50,738 nucleotides of DNA, taken from contig JAABTS010000018.1 in the NCBI GenBank assembly GCA_011389735.1, positions 1 to 50,738 on the forward strand, in the 5' to 3' direction. Position numbers and translations under genes: made by a program. This document shows positions 17,624 to 26,046 of the stretch, in pieces; the first letter of the stretch is position 1; each line of letters begins with the position of its first letter. A model generated the notes under the pieces. That model had not been told where the DNA came from. It was given only the letters and a program-made list of their open reading frames with translations, and searched no databases. Origin of the DNA: Desulfobacteraceae bacterium. Its GTDB lineage: Bacteria; Desulfobacterota; Desulfobacteria; Desulfobacterales; JAABTS01.

Positions 17624-19069
17624 TCAATCGCTCCCGCCGCCGGCCGAATCATCATCATCTTTGGCCAGGTATTTAACCAGGGTTTGCCGGGTGATTCCCA
17701 GGATGCGCGCCGACAACGACCTGTTGTTTCCTGTGCGCTGCATGGCCTCGAGCGCCATCAGCCTCTCGACGTCTTTCAGAGGGGGCAGTTTTTTCCATCC
17801 GGAAATCGCCATTCTTTCTTCAGCCAGCATATCATCCGTAATGTTTTCCGAAAGGGGTTTATTATTGCTCAGGTACGAATCAAAGGCGTCGATTTTCACG
17901 GTTCCCGATTTGTTTTGAGCGGCCGCTTCGAATATCATTTTTTTCAATTCCGAGATATTGTTAATAAATGGATAGCTGGAGAGGAGTAGGGGGAGGTTTT
18001 TGGGATACCTGTATGGTTTGGCGTCTGAGTTTTTAGATGCGGATTTGAAAAAGTGATCGATGAGGAGAGGCAGGTCATCGGTTCGTTGCCGCAAGGGGGG
18101 GATTTCGATCATATTGGCCGCCAGCTTGTTGTACAGGTCGTACCGCAAAGATTTGGATTCAATGAGCGACGCCGGATCTTTCACGGTTGCGAACACAAGC
18201 CGGGTGTCCGGGATTCTTGTGTTATTGGTTCCGGGTATGGTGAATTTTTTGGACTGGATGAGTTCGAACAGCGCTTTTTGAACGGCGTCGGGAATATCCT
18301 CGATTCCGTCAAAATATAGCGTGCCGCCCTGGGCTTTCAGAAGCTCTCCCCGCACCGGCTTTTCTTTTTTTGCGCCTGTCCCTTTAACGTCCCGACCGAA
18401 AATGATCTCGTTAAAGCGGTCCTTATCCGATTCCGAGGGCTTGATATAAACAAACGGCCCGTCTTTGTCGCTGATCGAATGAATCGTTTCAGCGAAGAAT
18501 TGTTTTCCGACGCCGTATTCGCCGGTAATCAGCAGATGGGAGTTAGTAGGGGCGACGGCTTCGGCGTATTTGTACACGGAGATCATTTTGGGATTTTGAG
18601 TAATAATGCGGTTGAATACTTCCGGGTGTTCGAATTCCTCGGATAGAATTGATTTTTTGAGGGATTTGTTTTCCCTGCTGAGTTCCCGGAAGCTTATACA
18701 ACGTTTGACGCATGGAATCAACTGGGTTTCATCGATGGGTTTCACCAGGTAATCATAGGCGTTGTTTTTGACGCAGCGAACGGCGGTTTCGGTTTCATTG
18801 ACGGCGGTCAGGATAATGACCGGGATTTCGGGATACCGCGCCGTGGTCGCGGCAAGCAGTTCCTCTCCCGACACGCCGGGCATTTTTAAATCCATCAGAA
18901 TCAGACATACCTCGGTTTTACTCAGAATCTCCATTACTTCAAGAGGATCCCAGCATGGGACAATGTTGTTGATTCCATTGTTTTCGAGTACTGATTCCAC
19001 CATTTCAAGGGCTTCCTTTTTATCATCCACAATCAGGATCGGCAGGGAGGGATAAGATATCTGTTTCAT
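17624..19069 (-). CDS. NtrC-family response regulator with degenerate sigma54-activator motifs
   Basis: 481 residues: receiver (about 10-125, phospho-acceptor Asp60 in LMDLKMPG), AAA+ domain (about 152-385) and a Fis-type DNA-binding helix-turn-helix at the C-terminus (TGNNRSLSARILGITRQTL). The Walker A is GEYGVGKQ (183-190). The GAFTGA loop that contacts sigma54 is missing: the corresponding segment reads FGRDVKGTGA. The Walker B reads LYFDGI instead of LFLDEI, so the catalytic Glu is Gly255, and the second arginine of the FREDLYYRL finger is a lysine (LRYDLYNKL). It therefore probably does not activate sigma54 RNA polymerase and may repress or bind DNA in a phosphorylation-controlled way. 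Family membership is clear; activity is inferred. Confidence 0.88.
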   Translation of the reverse strand: MKQISYPSLPILIVDDKKEALEMVESVLENNGINNIVPCWDPLEVMEILSKTEVCLILMDLKMPGVSGEELLAATTARYPEIPVIILTAVNETETAVRCVKNNAYDYLVKPIDETQLIPCVKRCISFRELSRENKSLKKSILSEEFEHPEVFNRIITQNPKMISVYKYAEAVAPTNSHLLITGEYGVGKQFFAETIHSISDKDGPFVYIKPSESDKDRFNEIIFGRDVKGTGAKKEKPVRGELLKAQGGTLYFDGIEDIPDAVQKALFELIQSKKFTIPGTNNTRIPDTRLVFATVKDPASLIESKSLRYDLYNKLAANMIEIPPLRQRTDDLPLLIDHFFKSASKNSDAKPYRYPKNLPLLLSSYPFINNISELKKMIFEAAAQNKSGTVKIDAFDSYLSNNKPLSENITDDMLAEERMAISGWKKLPPLKDVERLMALEAMQRTGNNRSLSARILGITRQTLVKYLAKDDDDSAGGGSD

Positions 19070-19106
19070 GACGGCCTGTTATTTCCTTTCGTTATGTTTG
19101 ATCGTT

Positions 19107-19233
19107 TGGCGTCCTTCATCTGTCAGTTTACACTTTGAAATCGGGATCGCTATCGCTATCGGGATCGGGATCGCTATCGCTATCGAGAGCGAATTGTTTC
19201 GATCCCGATAGCGATCCCGATCCCGATCCCGAC
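19107..19233. repeat. GATCGC/GGGATC hairpin element with conserved flank, copy 1
   Basis: Runs of tatcgc and gggatc units form a long stem around gagcgaattgtttc. The element, including the 30-bp outer flank ttggcgtccttcatctgtca and the following gtttacactttgaaa, recurs inverted at 40759-40857. A 60-codon frame across it is a by-product of the repeat. Confidence 0.8.
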
Positions 19234-19235
19234 TT

Positions 19236-19279
19236 GGTAACCTGCACCCTTTTACCTCCACCCTTTAACCTGACCCCTT
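19236..19279. repeat. Short tandem array 'cctgcaccctttta', copy 2
   Basis: Three imperfect units (acctgcacccttttacctcc, then accctttaacctgacccc) overlap the 3' end of the REC-kinase gene and match the array at 17550-17618. The two arrays bracket the regulator gene at 17624-19069. Confidence 0.55.
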
Positions 19280-20581
19280 GTTTATGAAAGCCGGTAACGA
19301 TATTGTCGCAATCGTTCCTTTACCTTCCTCTGAGGAAAAGGAAAGTTTCCCCTTATTTTTTTTGACAAGGCGATTGGACAGCATGATTCCGATTCCGGTC
19401 CCGCCGGTGTCGGTTTTGGTGGTGAAGTAGGGGTCGAAAATTTTGGACATATTTTCATCTGGAATGCCGACGCCTTCGTCCTTTATCAGGATGCCGACGG
19501 TGTCGTCGTTTTTTTGGCGAACCGTCCGGACCTGGATGGATTGTTGAGGCCCTTCGAGCGCATGGCAGGCGTTTTGAACCAGATTGACGATCACCTGTTC
19601 AAGTTCCTGATACGCGCATTTCACGTAAGGCGTTTCCTCGTACACAACTTGAAAATTGCCGGTGGATTCACGGATGGCGGGGGCTAGAAACGTCAGAGCG
19701 GATTCGATGACCTTGTTCACGTCGATATATTCATGCGTCTGAATTTCGCCTTGTTTCCGATAGTATTCCTTCAACTCCTCCACAATGGTTTTAATCCTGT
19801 GAACGCCTTCATTGATGGCGTCGAAAGATTTCGCGAACTTGCGTTTAAACCTTTCAACGGGCTGATTGAAATACAAATCCGCTTCGTCATCATCGACACG
19901 CTGTTCGATCAGAGGGATCACCTTTTCCCACATGCCTTCCAGAGAGTTGGCGCTTAACATGACGTAATTGACGAGATTTTTGATTTCATGGGAGATTTCG
20001 GACACCATGGCTCCCAGGGCGCTCATCTTTTGAGCGTGGGTGAGCAGATTTTCCATCATATGGGTTTCATCCCGCTGCTGATCCAGTTCGCGTTGCCGAT
20101 CCAGCAATTTCATGTTGATGCTGGAAATATGGTTTTCGAGTTGGTCACGGTAGCGTTTGAGGGCCACATGGGCGCGAACTCTGGCGGCTACTATCTCCTG
20201 ATTGAAAGGTTTGGTGACGTAATCCACGGCGCCCAAAAGGAATCCGCGATACTGGTCCTCCGGCTTGTCCCTGGCGGTGACGAATATGACCGGGATGTGT
20301 TTGGTTCGTACGTCTTTTTTCAGGGCCTCGCAAACGTTATACCCGTCCATTTCCGGCATCATTATATCGAGGAGAATCAATTCAGGAGGAACGCTTAATC
20401 GAATCATTTCAAGTGCTTCAATCCCGCTTTTGGCGAAACGCACCTGAAATTCCTCCTTCAATGTGTTCCCTAAGACCCGGATGTTCATGGGGTCGTCATC
20501 GACGATCAACACGTAATCATCCGCCCCCCGGTCCAGGTACGGCGGCGAATTCGATTCTATGTCTTTATCAAATATCGACAT
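19265..20581 (-). CDS. REC-histidine kinase (receiver fused to a soluble kinase)
   Basis: This 438-residue protein has a receiver (about 22-140; acidic pocket VDDD, phospho-acceptor Asp72 in LILLDIMMP, Lys in VTKPF), a coiled coil, a dimerisation helix with SEISHEIKN (His198) and an HATPase_c domain (NLVQNACHALEG, DEGVGIP, GTGIGIML). The phospho-acceptor helix has two extra turns of charged sequence (about 205-260), as in kinases that act late in phosphorelays. No membrane segment is present. The receiver at the N-terminus suggests that another kinase controls this one. It lies upstream of the degenerate NtrC-like regulator on the same strand; the two could form a relay, which is inferred only from proximity. 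Confidence 0.9.
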   Translation of the reverse strand: MSIFDKDIESNSPPYLDRGADDYVLIVDDDPMNIRVLGNTLKEEFQVRFAKSGIEALEMIRLSVPPELILLDIMMPEMDGYNVCEALKKDVRTKHIPVIFVTARDKPEDQYRGFLLGAVDYVTKPFNQEIVAARVRAHVALKRYRDQLENHISSINMKLLDRQRELDQQRDETHMMENLLTHAQKMSALGAMVSEISHEIKNLVNYVMLSANSLEGMWEKVIPLIEQRVDDDEADLYFNQPVERFKRKFAKSFDAINEGVHRIKTIVEELKEYYRKQGEIQTHEYIDVNKVIESALTFLAPAIRESTGNFQVVYEETPYVKCAYQELEQVIVNLVQNACHALEGPQQSIQVRTVRQKNDDTVGILIKDEGVGIPDENMSKIFDPYFTTKTDTGGTGIGIMLSNRLVKKNKGKLSFSSEEGKGTIATISLPAFINKGSG

Positions 20582-20668
20582 GCGAACGCCCGGCTAAAAT
20601 GATGAAATGGATTGTAAAGACGACATACTATTTGCCACTATAACCTTGTAATCGATAAATGTAAAGAT

Positions 20669-20806
20669 ATATAGATTTTCAGAAATTAAATTTTCACAAG
20701 GCGGGAGGCCCGGATATTTGCATTTATCGGGATCGATATCGGGATCGGGATCGGGATCGAAATTGAATCCTTCGATACCGATTACGATCGGGATCCCGAT
20801 CCCGAT
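20669..20806. repeat. Composite repeat: half MITE-like end plus GGGATC hairpin
   Basis: The segment 20669-20697 (tatagattttcagaaattaa and the next bases) is one arm of the AT-ended element family. It is followed by a GGCCCGG core and then, instead of the other arm, a GGGATC/GATCCC hairpin (20726-20806). The hairpin carries the same centre (tcgataccgattacgatc) as the copy at 191-266, in opposite orientation. It looks like one element inserted into or joined to another. Confidence 0.7.
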
Positions 20807-20848
20807 TTTAACATATCGGTTGGCCGAAAATAGAACCAGGCCCAACAT

Positions 20849-22240
20849 TCAAAAGTCATCGGGATATCGAATGTCCGGGATGCTCCGGCGGTAGACCATG
20901 AACCGGGCGTCGGCGGCGGCCTTGAGAGGGCCGACGTTTACATCGACGTAATCGAAAACTTTCGGAGTGGGTTTGCCTTCGGCGGGACGCAATATCCGGC
21001 CGATATACTGAATGACTCTGCCGCTGAACCGGATCGGAGTAGCGATAAAGAGGGATGTCAGGTTTTTGCAATCAACGCCTTCGCCGATCAATTGCCCCGT
21101 GGCCACAAGAGCCTTGATTGTTCCGTTGTCGATGTCGTCCAAAATCGCTTTTCGTTCGGCCGGGCCCGTGTCTCCCGTCAATATCGCGGCTTCGATCCCG
21201 TGTTCGTGTTTCATTAGATCAAAGAGAATCCGGCAATGGCGTTTTCTGTCGGACAGCACCAGAACTGCGCCGTTATTCTCCCTGCATTCCCTTGCAGCGT
21301 CCGATGCGATCAGACGGTTCCGTTCATCATCGGCGGTCAGTTCGGAAAGCATTTTGCTGTATTCCACGGTGGGGTCGTGAAAGGGTTTGAACGCGGTTTT
21401 ACGGAACACGATATCCGCCTGGAGGATATGTCCCTGATCCACCAGTTCCGCGCTTTCGATTTTGTAATGAAGATCTCCGAGATACCAGCAGATCAACCGG
21501 GACAGCTTGTCCCGTCTGTATGGCGTTGCGGAAAGGCCGAGCATATACCGTGAATCGAATGCGGCGATTGCTTCCGTAAATGTGCGGCTGGGAGCCCGAT
21601 GGCATTCGTCGGCCACGAGAAACCCTATTTTTTGAGCCGCCTCGTCCGTATGTTTATATAAGGTTTGCACCATGGCCACGGTTATTTTTTCACCGATTTC
21701 GCGTTTGCCCGATCCGATCAGACCGATTTCGTCCCGGGGGATAGCCAGAAAACGGCTGATTCTTTCAATCCACTGTCGGGCCAACTCTTTTGTGTGGACG
21801 ATGATCAGGGCCGGTTGAGCCCGAACAGCGATCATATAAAGCGCCATGACGGTTTTACCGCATCCGGTCGGGGCGCATAACACCCCGAATTCCTTTGAGA
21901 GCATTCGATCGACGGCCTTTTGCTGAAACGGCTGCAAATTCGCGTCGAACGAAAACGTCACCGGCGGCGCCGATTTGCGCCGGTCGTCAAGGAGGTAAGG
22001 CTGGTTTTGGTTCCGACATTCCAGCAGTAAACGGCGAATGTAGCCCCTTGGTATTTCGATCCCGCCGGAATCAGTTCGATCGAAAAAGGTGAGGAATTTT
22101 GGAGTCCGGCCGTTCCACCTCCCGCGCCGGTCGTTTTCCGCCCACACCGGATTGATGAATTTCAACCGGAGGGTCAGATCGTGTTCGAAATCCTTTGGAA
22201 CGTCCTCCAGGATAAGCTTGTTCGACAATATGATTTTCAA
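20849..22240 (-). CDS. Superfamily 2 DNA/RNA helicase (SSL2/UvsW/Res-like)
   Basis: 463 residues beginning at a TTG codon; an in-frame stop just upstream excludes a longer start. The N-terminal 90 residues are a small accessory domain. Then come the SF2 motifs: FQQKAVDRML (Q-like), Walker A APTGCGKT, a VHTKELARQW motif Ia, DECHRAPS (motif II DECH), LSATPYR (motif III), and in the second lobe a VLSDRK strand, ALVATGQLIGEGVD and QYIGRILRP (motif VI). The architecture matches the XPB/SSL2 and UvsW-like group of helicases that remodel DNA forks or restart transcription. A nuclease domain is absent. The gene starts 25 bp after the stop of the GspE-like gene, so it is probably co-transcribed with it. 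Confidence 0.85.
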   Translation of the reverse strand: MKIILSNKLILEDVPKDFEHDLTLRLKFINPVWAENDRRGRWNGRTPKFLTFFDRTDSGGIEIPRGYIRRLLLECRNQNQPYLLDDRRKSAPPVTFSFDANLQPFQQKAVDRMLSKEFGVLCAPTGCGKTVMALYMIAVRAQPALIIVHTKELARQWIERISRFLAIPRDEIGLIGSGKREIGEKITVAMVQTLYKHTDEAAQKIGFLVADECHRAPSRTFTEAIAAFDSRYMLGLSATPYRRDKLSRLICWYLGDLHYKIESAELVDQGHILQADIVFRKTAFKPFHDPTVEYSKMLSELTADDERNRLIASDAARECRENNGAVLVLSDRKRHCRILFDLMKHEHGIEAAILTGDTGPAERKAILDDIDNGTIKALVATGQLIGEGVDCKNLTSLFIATPIRFSGRVIQYIGRILRPAEGKPTPKVFDYVDVNVGPLKAAADARFMVYRRSIPDIRYPDDF

Positions 22241-22265
22241 CGGAGCGACTCACCAAAACCGGATG

Positions 22266-24641
22266 CTAGTTGACAATGTACAATCTGCGGATTTCAGCCA
22301 TATCGGTGATTCCGTTGAACACCTTTAAAATCCCTTCCTGTTTCAAGGTGGTCATCCCCGACCGCATCGCCTGCCATCGGAGATCTTCCGGGCCGAGTTT
22401 CATTTTGATCATGCGTTTCATTTCATCATCCACCGGCATGAATTCAAAAATAGCGGTTCTACCTTGATACCCGGTGTGGCGGCAGGCGTCGCAGCCTTCA
22501 GGGGTATACAACGTCAGATCTTTGGAGTAGGGGATATCGGGACCTTTTTGAAAATCCTCGACGCCGTATTCACGCACCAGATCGTCATATTCTTCCCGGT
22601 CCGGGTGTTTCGGTCTTTTGCAACGGGGACAGAGCATTCTAGCCAGTCGCTGAGCCAGGATACAGGACAGGGCGTTGGATAGATTCCATGAATTGATTCG
22701 CATTTCCAGAAATTTGGTAATGCAGTCCGGAGTGTCGTCGGCGAACACCGATCCCAGCACCCGTTTGCCGCTCAAAGCCGCCTCCACGGCCATGGCGGCC
22801 GTTTTTTCGTCCTTGATGTTTCCGATCATCACGGCGTCCGGATCAGCCTGCAATACGAATTTAAGGGCCTCGGGATATCCGAAACCCTGGTTGCGCCGGA
22901 GCCTGACCTGACTGACGGTCTTGTGTTCGATTTCAATCGGATCTTCAATGGTCCATATTTTAGTGTCAATGGTGTTGATGTGCGCGACGATGGAATGAAG
23001 AGTGTTGTTTTTTCCGGACGCGGCGGCGCCTGCCGTAAGTATCAGCCCGTAAGGTTTCTCGATATGTTTTACGGCTTTTTCGTAAATACCCGGTGAAAAA
23101 CCGCAGTCTTGAAGTTTGGCGGCCCGTCTCTGCACCGCTATTTTAACGGATAAGGCTTCCGTGTCGCCCAGTACCGGGATAGCGGTGGTTAAAAGCGCAA
23201 TCCGCCGGTCGTCGGGCGATTTCCAGTGAATTTTACCGTTTTGAGGCGTTTTATGGGCCGATACGTCCAGACCGGCCATCCGTTTAATCCGAGATATGAG
23301 TTCGATTGTGACGTGTTCCGGATAGGTCGCGTAAACCGTCAGGCGGCCGTCAATTCGAAATCGAACGACGCTGTTGCGGTTTCCGGGATTCGGTTCCACA
23401 TGGATGTCCGATGCGTTACTCGCCAGGGCTTCCGTGACAAGGGAGTGGAAAAGGTTGGCCACGGCGCTGTGCAGATCTACGGCGCCGGTCGGTTCGGCCT
23501 TCCCGGGCGCGGCGTTTTCTTCTTCCGGAAGAAATGATTCCTCCGTATCGACCCCTTCCTCTTCGACGGCGAATTGTTCCGCAGGCGACAACGGCTTTGC
23601 GTTTTCATCCTCTTCCATCACGGCGGTAAAATGATCGATAAACGCCAGGATATCGGATTTCAAAGCCACATTCAAATACAGCGTCATGTTGGGAAAGACG
23701 GCTCGAATTTCGTCCACCCGCCATAAATCGTAAGGATCGTCGATAGCGACAAAGGCGGCGTTTTTTTCTTGTCGTATCGGAACCCAGAGGCTCTTTTTCA
23801 AAAAACGGGTTTTCAATCCCTTTAGAAGCGAATGAGGAACGGGAGCGAACGGATCGAATTCAACGAACGGGACATGGTAATAATCCGCCAGCGATTCGCC
23901 TATAAGCACCTTGGAAACGCCATAGTGTTCCATCAGGACGTTTTCCGGGGGCCGGCCGGTTTTGACGGACTCGGAAACTGCTTTGCTCAAATCGTTGTGG
24001 GACAAAACCATTTGCCGCACCAGATAGCCGAATTCGGCGCCGGACGCGGAAACCGATTTTTTCCGGTTGAAGAGATTGACGCCGATCATCCGGGCCAGCT
24101 CCAGGGCCATTTGTTCGTCTTCCGGAGTGAAAACGCCTCCGTTTTTGCGGTTCATCACTTCCATGACGCCCATGAGGTAGTTCCGGATAATGATCGGAAC
24201 GGCAAGCACCTGGCGGGTGGTGAAGCCCGTTCGGTCGTCCCAGCGTTTATCGAATTCGAGCCCTTCGCCGATTTGCTGCAATTCGGTTTTATCGTTTACA
24301 TCGGCGATGTTCAGAATTTTCTGATTGAGCGCAGCGTAACCGGCGATGCTTTTTCTGGAAATGGGAATCCGAATTTCAGCGATCTCGCTTTTTGACATGA
24401 ATCGCGACACCAGTTCTTTGGTCGTGCCGTCAACCACATATATGGTGATTCGTTCGGCCTCGAAATAATTGATGATATCCTCTTTCAGATCAATCAATAT
24501 CGCATCGATGTTTTTAGCGGCCAGAATTTTTTCTCCCAACTCTTTCAACATCGCTCTTTTGTCCGATACGGATAATGATTGACGGACGGAATTCATATCG
24601 TTCGGTTCCGACGGTTTGTCGGGCTGTTTTTTACGCGCCAT
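22266..24641 (-). CDS. GAF-fused GspE/PilB-like protein with degenerate ATPase motifs
   Basis: 791 residues: a GAF domain (about 35-195, ending VMEVMNRKNG), a GspE N-terminal (T2SSE_N-like) domain (about 205-345), an acidic linker, and a type II/IV secretion ATPase core (about 395-790) with SDIHVEP, RIDGRL and four cysteines (CPRCKRP, CDACRHTGY). Key residues are altered. The Walker A is AGAAASGKNNT (537-547) where functional proteins have GPTGSGKTTT. The Walker B reads MIGNIKDEKTA (605-615) with Asn608 for the catalytic Glu. The His box reads GSVFADD instead of STLHTND. Lys544 and the Asp-box IEDPIE remain. It probably binds nucleotide weakly or not at all and may be a regulatory paralogue in pilus or secretion control. 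The start overlaps the DHH gene by 11 bp. Confidence 0.9.
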   Translation of the reverse strand: MARKKQPDKPSEPNDMNSVRQSLSVSDKRAMLKELGEKILAAKNIDAILIDLKEDIINYFEAERITIYVVDGTTKELVSRFMSKSEIAEIRIPISRKSIAGYAALNQKILNIADVNDKTELQQIGEGLEFDKRWDDRTGFTTRQVLAVPIIIRNYLMGVMEVMNRKNGGVFTPEDEQMALELARMIGVNLFNRKKSVSASGAEFGYLVRQMVLSHNDLSKAVSESVKTGRPPENVLMEHYGVSKVLIGESLADYYHVPFVEFDPFAPVPHSLLKGLKTRFLKKSLWVPIRQEKNAAFVAIDDPYDLWRVDEIRAVFPNMTLYLNVALKSDILAFIDHFTAVMEEDENAKPLSPAEQFAVEEEGVDTEESFLPEEENAAPGKAEPTGAVDLHSAVANLFHSLVTEALASNASDIHVEPNPGNRNSVVRFRIDGRLTVYATYPEHVTIELISRIKRMAGLDVSAHKTPQNGKIHWKSPDDRRIALLTTAIPVLGDTEALSVKIAVQRRAAKLQDCGFSPGIYEKAVKHIEKPYGLILTAGAAASGKNNTLHSIVAHINTIDTKIWTIEDPIEIEHKTVSQVRLRRNQGFGYPEALKFVLQADPDAVMIGNIKDEKTAAMAVEAALSGKRVLGSVFADDTPDCITKFLEMRINSWNLSNALSCILAQRLARMLCPRCKRPKHPDREEYDDLVREYGVEDFQKGPDIPYSKDLTLYTPEGCDACRHTGYQGRTAIFEFMPVDDEMKRMIKMKLGPEDLRWQAMRSGMTTLKQEGILKVFNGITDMAEIRRLYIVN

Positions 24642-26046
24642 ATTTTACCTCGTCGTTTCGTTCCGGCGGCGGTTCGGTTAGTGCTTTTCTCTCGGTCATG
24701 TCCTTGACGATCGTATCAGTGTCCGATGTGGAATGGTAAAAATAATTCATGGCGTCGGATCTTGTTACAATACCTGATAGTTCTCCGTTGTCGATCACGG
24801 GAAGCCTGCCTATATCGTGTTTGACCATCAGCCTGGCCGCCTGAAGGGGACTCTTGTCGGCCGGAATCGTGATGACGTTTCTTTTCATGAAGGCTTTCAC
24901 CGGAGCTCGAAAGGCGCTGTCGCGATTTCGTAATTTCTTGAAATCCCGCCGGGATATCATGCCCACGATTTTGTTGTCCTCGACGACCGGAACACCTGTG
25001 CATCCTTTTTCTCTCAAAAGATCCGCCACCTGGTTCATAGGCGTTTCCGGCGGAACGCTGACAACCGGAAACGACATGATGTTTCTAATCAGTTCCTTGC
25101 TTGACCGGGCGCCTTTCATAATGTTCCGGATCATCTTTTCGGCGGCCTCGGGGTTCGTTTCTTTCAGGAGCGCGGAACCTGCTCCGGGATGCCCGCCGCC
25201 TCCGATCCGGCGCATGATGTTGCCGACATTCAACCCGTCGATTCGGCTTCGGGCAATGACAATACATTTATCATTGTTGCTGAAAATACCAAAAGCGGCG
25301 TCCACGTTCAGAATCTGCATATACATATTCACCACGACCGCCGCGTTTTCCAGATGTCCGTCCATCGCCTGCCTGTTGAATGACACGCTGAATCCGTCTA
25401 TGTCCGACCGCTCGGCCGATTTAAGCATCTTGAACAGCATGTCTTTCTGACGCTCCCCATAAGCGGGCCGCAAAAAATTGGACAGAATCTGCAAATCCGC
25501 CTTTTGATCGAGCAGATAAGCGGCGGCTCGAATGTCTTCAGACGTGGTGGAGGGAAACATCATGCTGCCCGTATCCTCATAAATTCCCGCCAGAAAGAGC
25601 GTGGCCTGCATGGGATCGATTTTGCGGTTTTCATCTTTGAGTTTCCGGATCATCAATGTAATCGCGGCTCCGCAAGGCTCCACATGAATCTCGTCCGCAT
25701 GGATGTGATCGTCCGCATCGCCGGGAGATAGGTGATGGTCCCATACGATTATATGCAGACCGGTTTTTTCCTGAAGCGGTTTGACATGAGATATGCGCGA
25801 CCAGGCGTTGACATCGGTCGCCACAAGCCCGGAAACCCGGTCAAAATCAATCAGGTCGGCGTAATGCACCTCGAAAATGTCCTTGTGAATCGAATAAAAC
25901 GCCTTTACGTTAGGGTTCACGTTTTTCGGAATCACCGCAATGGTTTCCGGATATAGCAGAGTTGCGCAAATCACCGTTGCAAACGCGTCGAAATCCATGT
26001 TCCGATGCGAGGTTGCAATCCAAAATGGTTCAGTTGTCTTTTCCAT
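24631..26046 (-). CDS. DHH-family phosphoesterase with two CBS domains
   Basis: From the ATG at 26046 (preceded by CGGAG) this is 471 residues; a longer frame to 26109 would overlap the upstream gene much more. The N-terminal half is a DHH phosphoesterase: SHRNMDFDAFA (metal motif I), VWDHH (DHH, residues 103-105), YEDTGSM and the DHHA1 glycine motif GGGGHPGAGS. Two CBS domains follow (about 345-460), each with a 'GVPVVEDN'- or 'RLPVIDNG'-like strand; they normally bind adenine nucleotides. The family resembles the N-terminal part of the CBS-DHH CCA/polyA-polymerase group, but no nucleotidyltransferase domain is present. The substrate may be nanoRNA or a cyclic dinucleotide. It overlaps both neighbours. 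Confidence 0.88.
   Translation of the reverse strand: MEKTTEPFWIATSHRNMDFDAFATVICATLLYPETIAVIPKNVNPNVKAFYSIHKDIFEVHYADLIDFDRVSGLVATDVNAWSRISHVKPLQEKTGLHIIVWDHHLSPGDADDHIHADEIHVEPCGAAITLMIRKLKDENRKIDPMQATLFLAGIYEDTGSMMFPSTTSEDIRAAAYLLDQKADLQILSNFLRPAYGERQKDMLFKMLKSAERSDIDGFSVSFNRQAMDGHLENAAVVVNMYMQILNVDAAFGIFSNNDKCIVIARSRIDGLNVGNIMRRIGGGGHPGAGSALLKETNPEAAEKMIRNIMKGARSSKELIRNIMSFPVVSVPPETPMNQVADLLREKGCTGVPVVEDNKIVGMISRRDFKKLRNRDSAFRAPVKAFMKRNVITIPADKSPLQAARLMVKHDIGRLPVIDNGELSGIVTRSDAMNYFYHSTSDTDTIVKDMTERKALTEPPPERNDEVKYGA

Noticed and set aside
19079-19261. 60-codon reverse frame over the GGGATC hairpin
   Set aside because: It translates a simple repeat (Arg-Asp-Arg and Ile-Ala stretches) and has no ribosome site.
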